Origin: Gammaproteobacteria bacterium
GTDB taxonomy: Bacteria > Pseudomonadota > Gammaproteobacteria > JAADGQ01
NCBI GenBank assembly: GCA_021648145.1
Contig: JAKITI010000007.1
Coordinates: 65,018-129,017 of the forward strand
Direction: 5' to 3'
Length of the DNA: 64,000 bases
The translations under genes were made by a program, and so were the position numbers. The first letter of the stretch is position 1, and every line of letters starts with the position of its first letter. Below, piece by piece: positions 63,533-64,000 of the stretch. Below the pieces are notes generated by a model, which made no database searches, was not told the DNA's origin, and saw nothing but the letters and a program-made list of their open reading frames with translations.

Positions 63533-64000
63533 TTAAGAGGCAAGCTCTTTTCCGTAACTTTCCAGCTCATTCAGTAGCGATTGTTCTGCTGTCGACAGCT
63601 CTTTATTCTGTCGATAGGCTTCGATCTTCTGATAAAATTCATCTAGAGTTAATTTGCCTTTTTCAGGGCGAGTCAGGCGATCCTTGCGGTATTCGTTCCA
63701 GTCGGATTTTTCCTGGTTCGACAGGCTGTCAGGAAAGTTTCTGGCTCGGTAACGAAATAACATTTCAGGAAGTCTGGAGTCATTGAAAACTGGGGAAAGC
63801 TTTGCAAGTTGCTCAGCTGTCATGTTGTGAATCGCTTCCATTTTTTCTTTATCGGCATTTTCAAAAAATGCACCACTATAGAGTTGTGTGTCTGGATCAG
63901 TTTTTGCTTCAAATTGTGTCATTGAAAAAGCTTGTTGGATTTTTTGCTGTAAATCGGGCATTTTTTTGATTAGTTTATGATGGTCAAGGCTGGTTGGAAT
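63533..64000 (-). CDS. sbcB: Exonuclease I, C-terminal part (cut by window edge)
   Basis: The minus-strand frame is open to the right edge. The last 142 residues after an internal Met plus 13 more codons are visible. LPEMLFRYRARNFPDSLSNQE and a C-terminal ELSTAEQSLLNELESYGKEL match the end of SbcB, including the conserved RYRARNFP. SbcB is the 3'-5' single-strand DNA exonuclease of mismatch repair and recombination; its DEDD catalytic domain lies outside. Confidence 0.85.
   Translation of the reverse strand: MPTSLDHHKLIKKMPDLQQKIQQAFSMTQFEAKTDPDTQLYSGAFFENADKEKMEAIHNMTAEQLAKLSPVFNDSRLPEMLFRYRARNFPDSLSNQEKSDWNEYRKDRLTRPEKGKLTLDEFYQKIEAYRQNKELSTAEQSLLNELESYGKELAS

Overview
The window is a chromosomal segment of a gammaproteobacterium with moderately AT-rich DNA. 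The evidence is conserved neighbourhoods rather than any one gene: smpB-ratA-rnfH facing bamE and fur; mtaD-ubiG-gph/mupP-rmuC; yciB-yciI with rnm-yciO, a site-2 protease, trpS, scpA, scpB and rluB; dnaX-ybaB-recR with the 4.5S RNA gene; and dapC-dapD-arsC-dapE. I cannot fix the genus; a free-living marine or sulfur-cycle lineage is only a guess. I see no tRNA, rRNA, CRISPR array, prophage or intact transposase.

Layout. 0-2.1 kb is accessory: a cut-off pgaD-like gene, a fused remnant of a toxin-antitoxin pair, and a discoidin-type lipoprotein. 2.1-6.1 kb (minus) is the mtaD-ubiG-gph/mupP-rmuC operon. 6.2-12.8 kb (plus) holds a secreted protein of unknown function and an apparent operon: PhoP/PhoQ-like two-component system, subtilisin-like protease with two P domains, and a SIMPL-domain protein. 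A 39-bp direct repeat lies in front of both transcription units. 12.8-20 kb is cell-envelope and quality-control housekeeping (amidase, tsaE, smpB, ratA, rnfH, bamE, fur) plus an unusual AAA ATPase with a membrane anchor and an NTF2-like tail.

20.1-23.6 kb is the most novel part. Five plus-strand genes encode a FimV-like C-terminal/TPR protein, a pseudo-receiver protein, a Ras-like small GTPase, a winged-helix protein that looks roadblock-like, and a roadblock/LC7 protein. This looks like an MglA/MglB-type polarity or surface-motility switch with its own adaptors. 23.7-32.8 kb carries pdxJ, acpS, a large DUF349 protein, a DHH phosphoesterase, an SLC13 transporter and tmcA.

32.7-40 kb (minus) is a membrane-stress region. 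One unit (DUF2170, PspA/IM30, DUF2491, a small basic protein, a Ser/Gly-rich lipoprotein and DUF350) starts at a near-consensus sigma-70 promoter bracketed by two operator-like repeats. The other (yciB, yciI, a membrane-bound aminopropyltransferase and yqhA) lies just upstream. 40-49.5 kb covers RNA processing, chromosome segregation and DNA replication/repair; dnaX contains an A8 slippery run that probably yields a shortened gamma subunit.

49.5-59 kb carries the 4.5S RNA gene, a secreted DUF4412-like protein, an orphan dipeptide-type permease pair, lysine/diaminopimelate biosynthesis (dapE, dapD, dapC, dapF), fieF and a DUF484 gene. 59-64 kb has a 0.64-kb gap with a DnaA-box cluster, a HugZ-like protein, a lone tatA, a receiver-GGDEF-EAL protein, a hairpin-rich gap that may be a transposon or repeat relic, a short orphan gene, and the C-terminal end of exonuclease I, which runs off the window.
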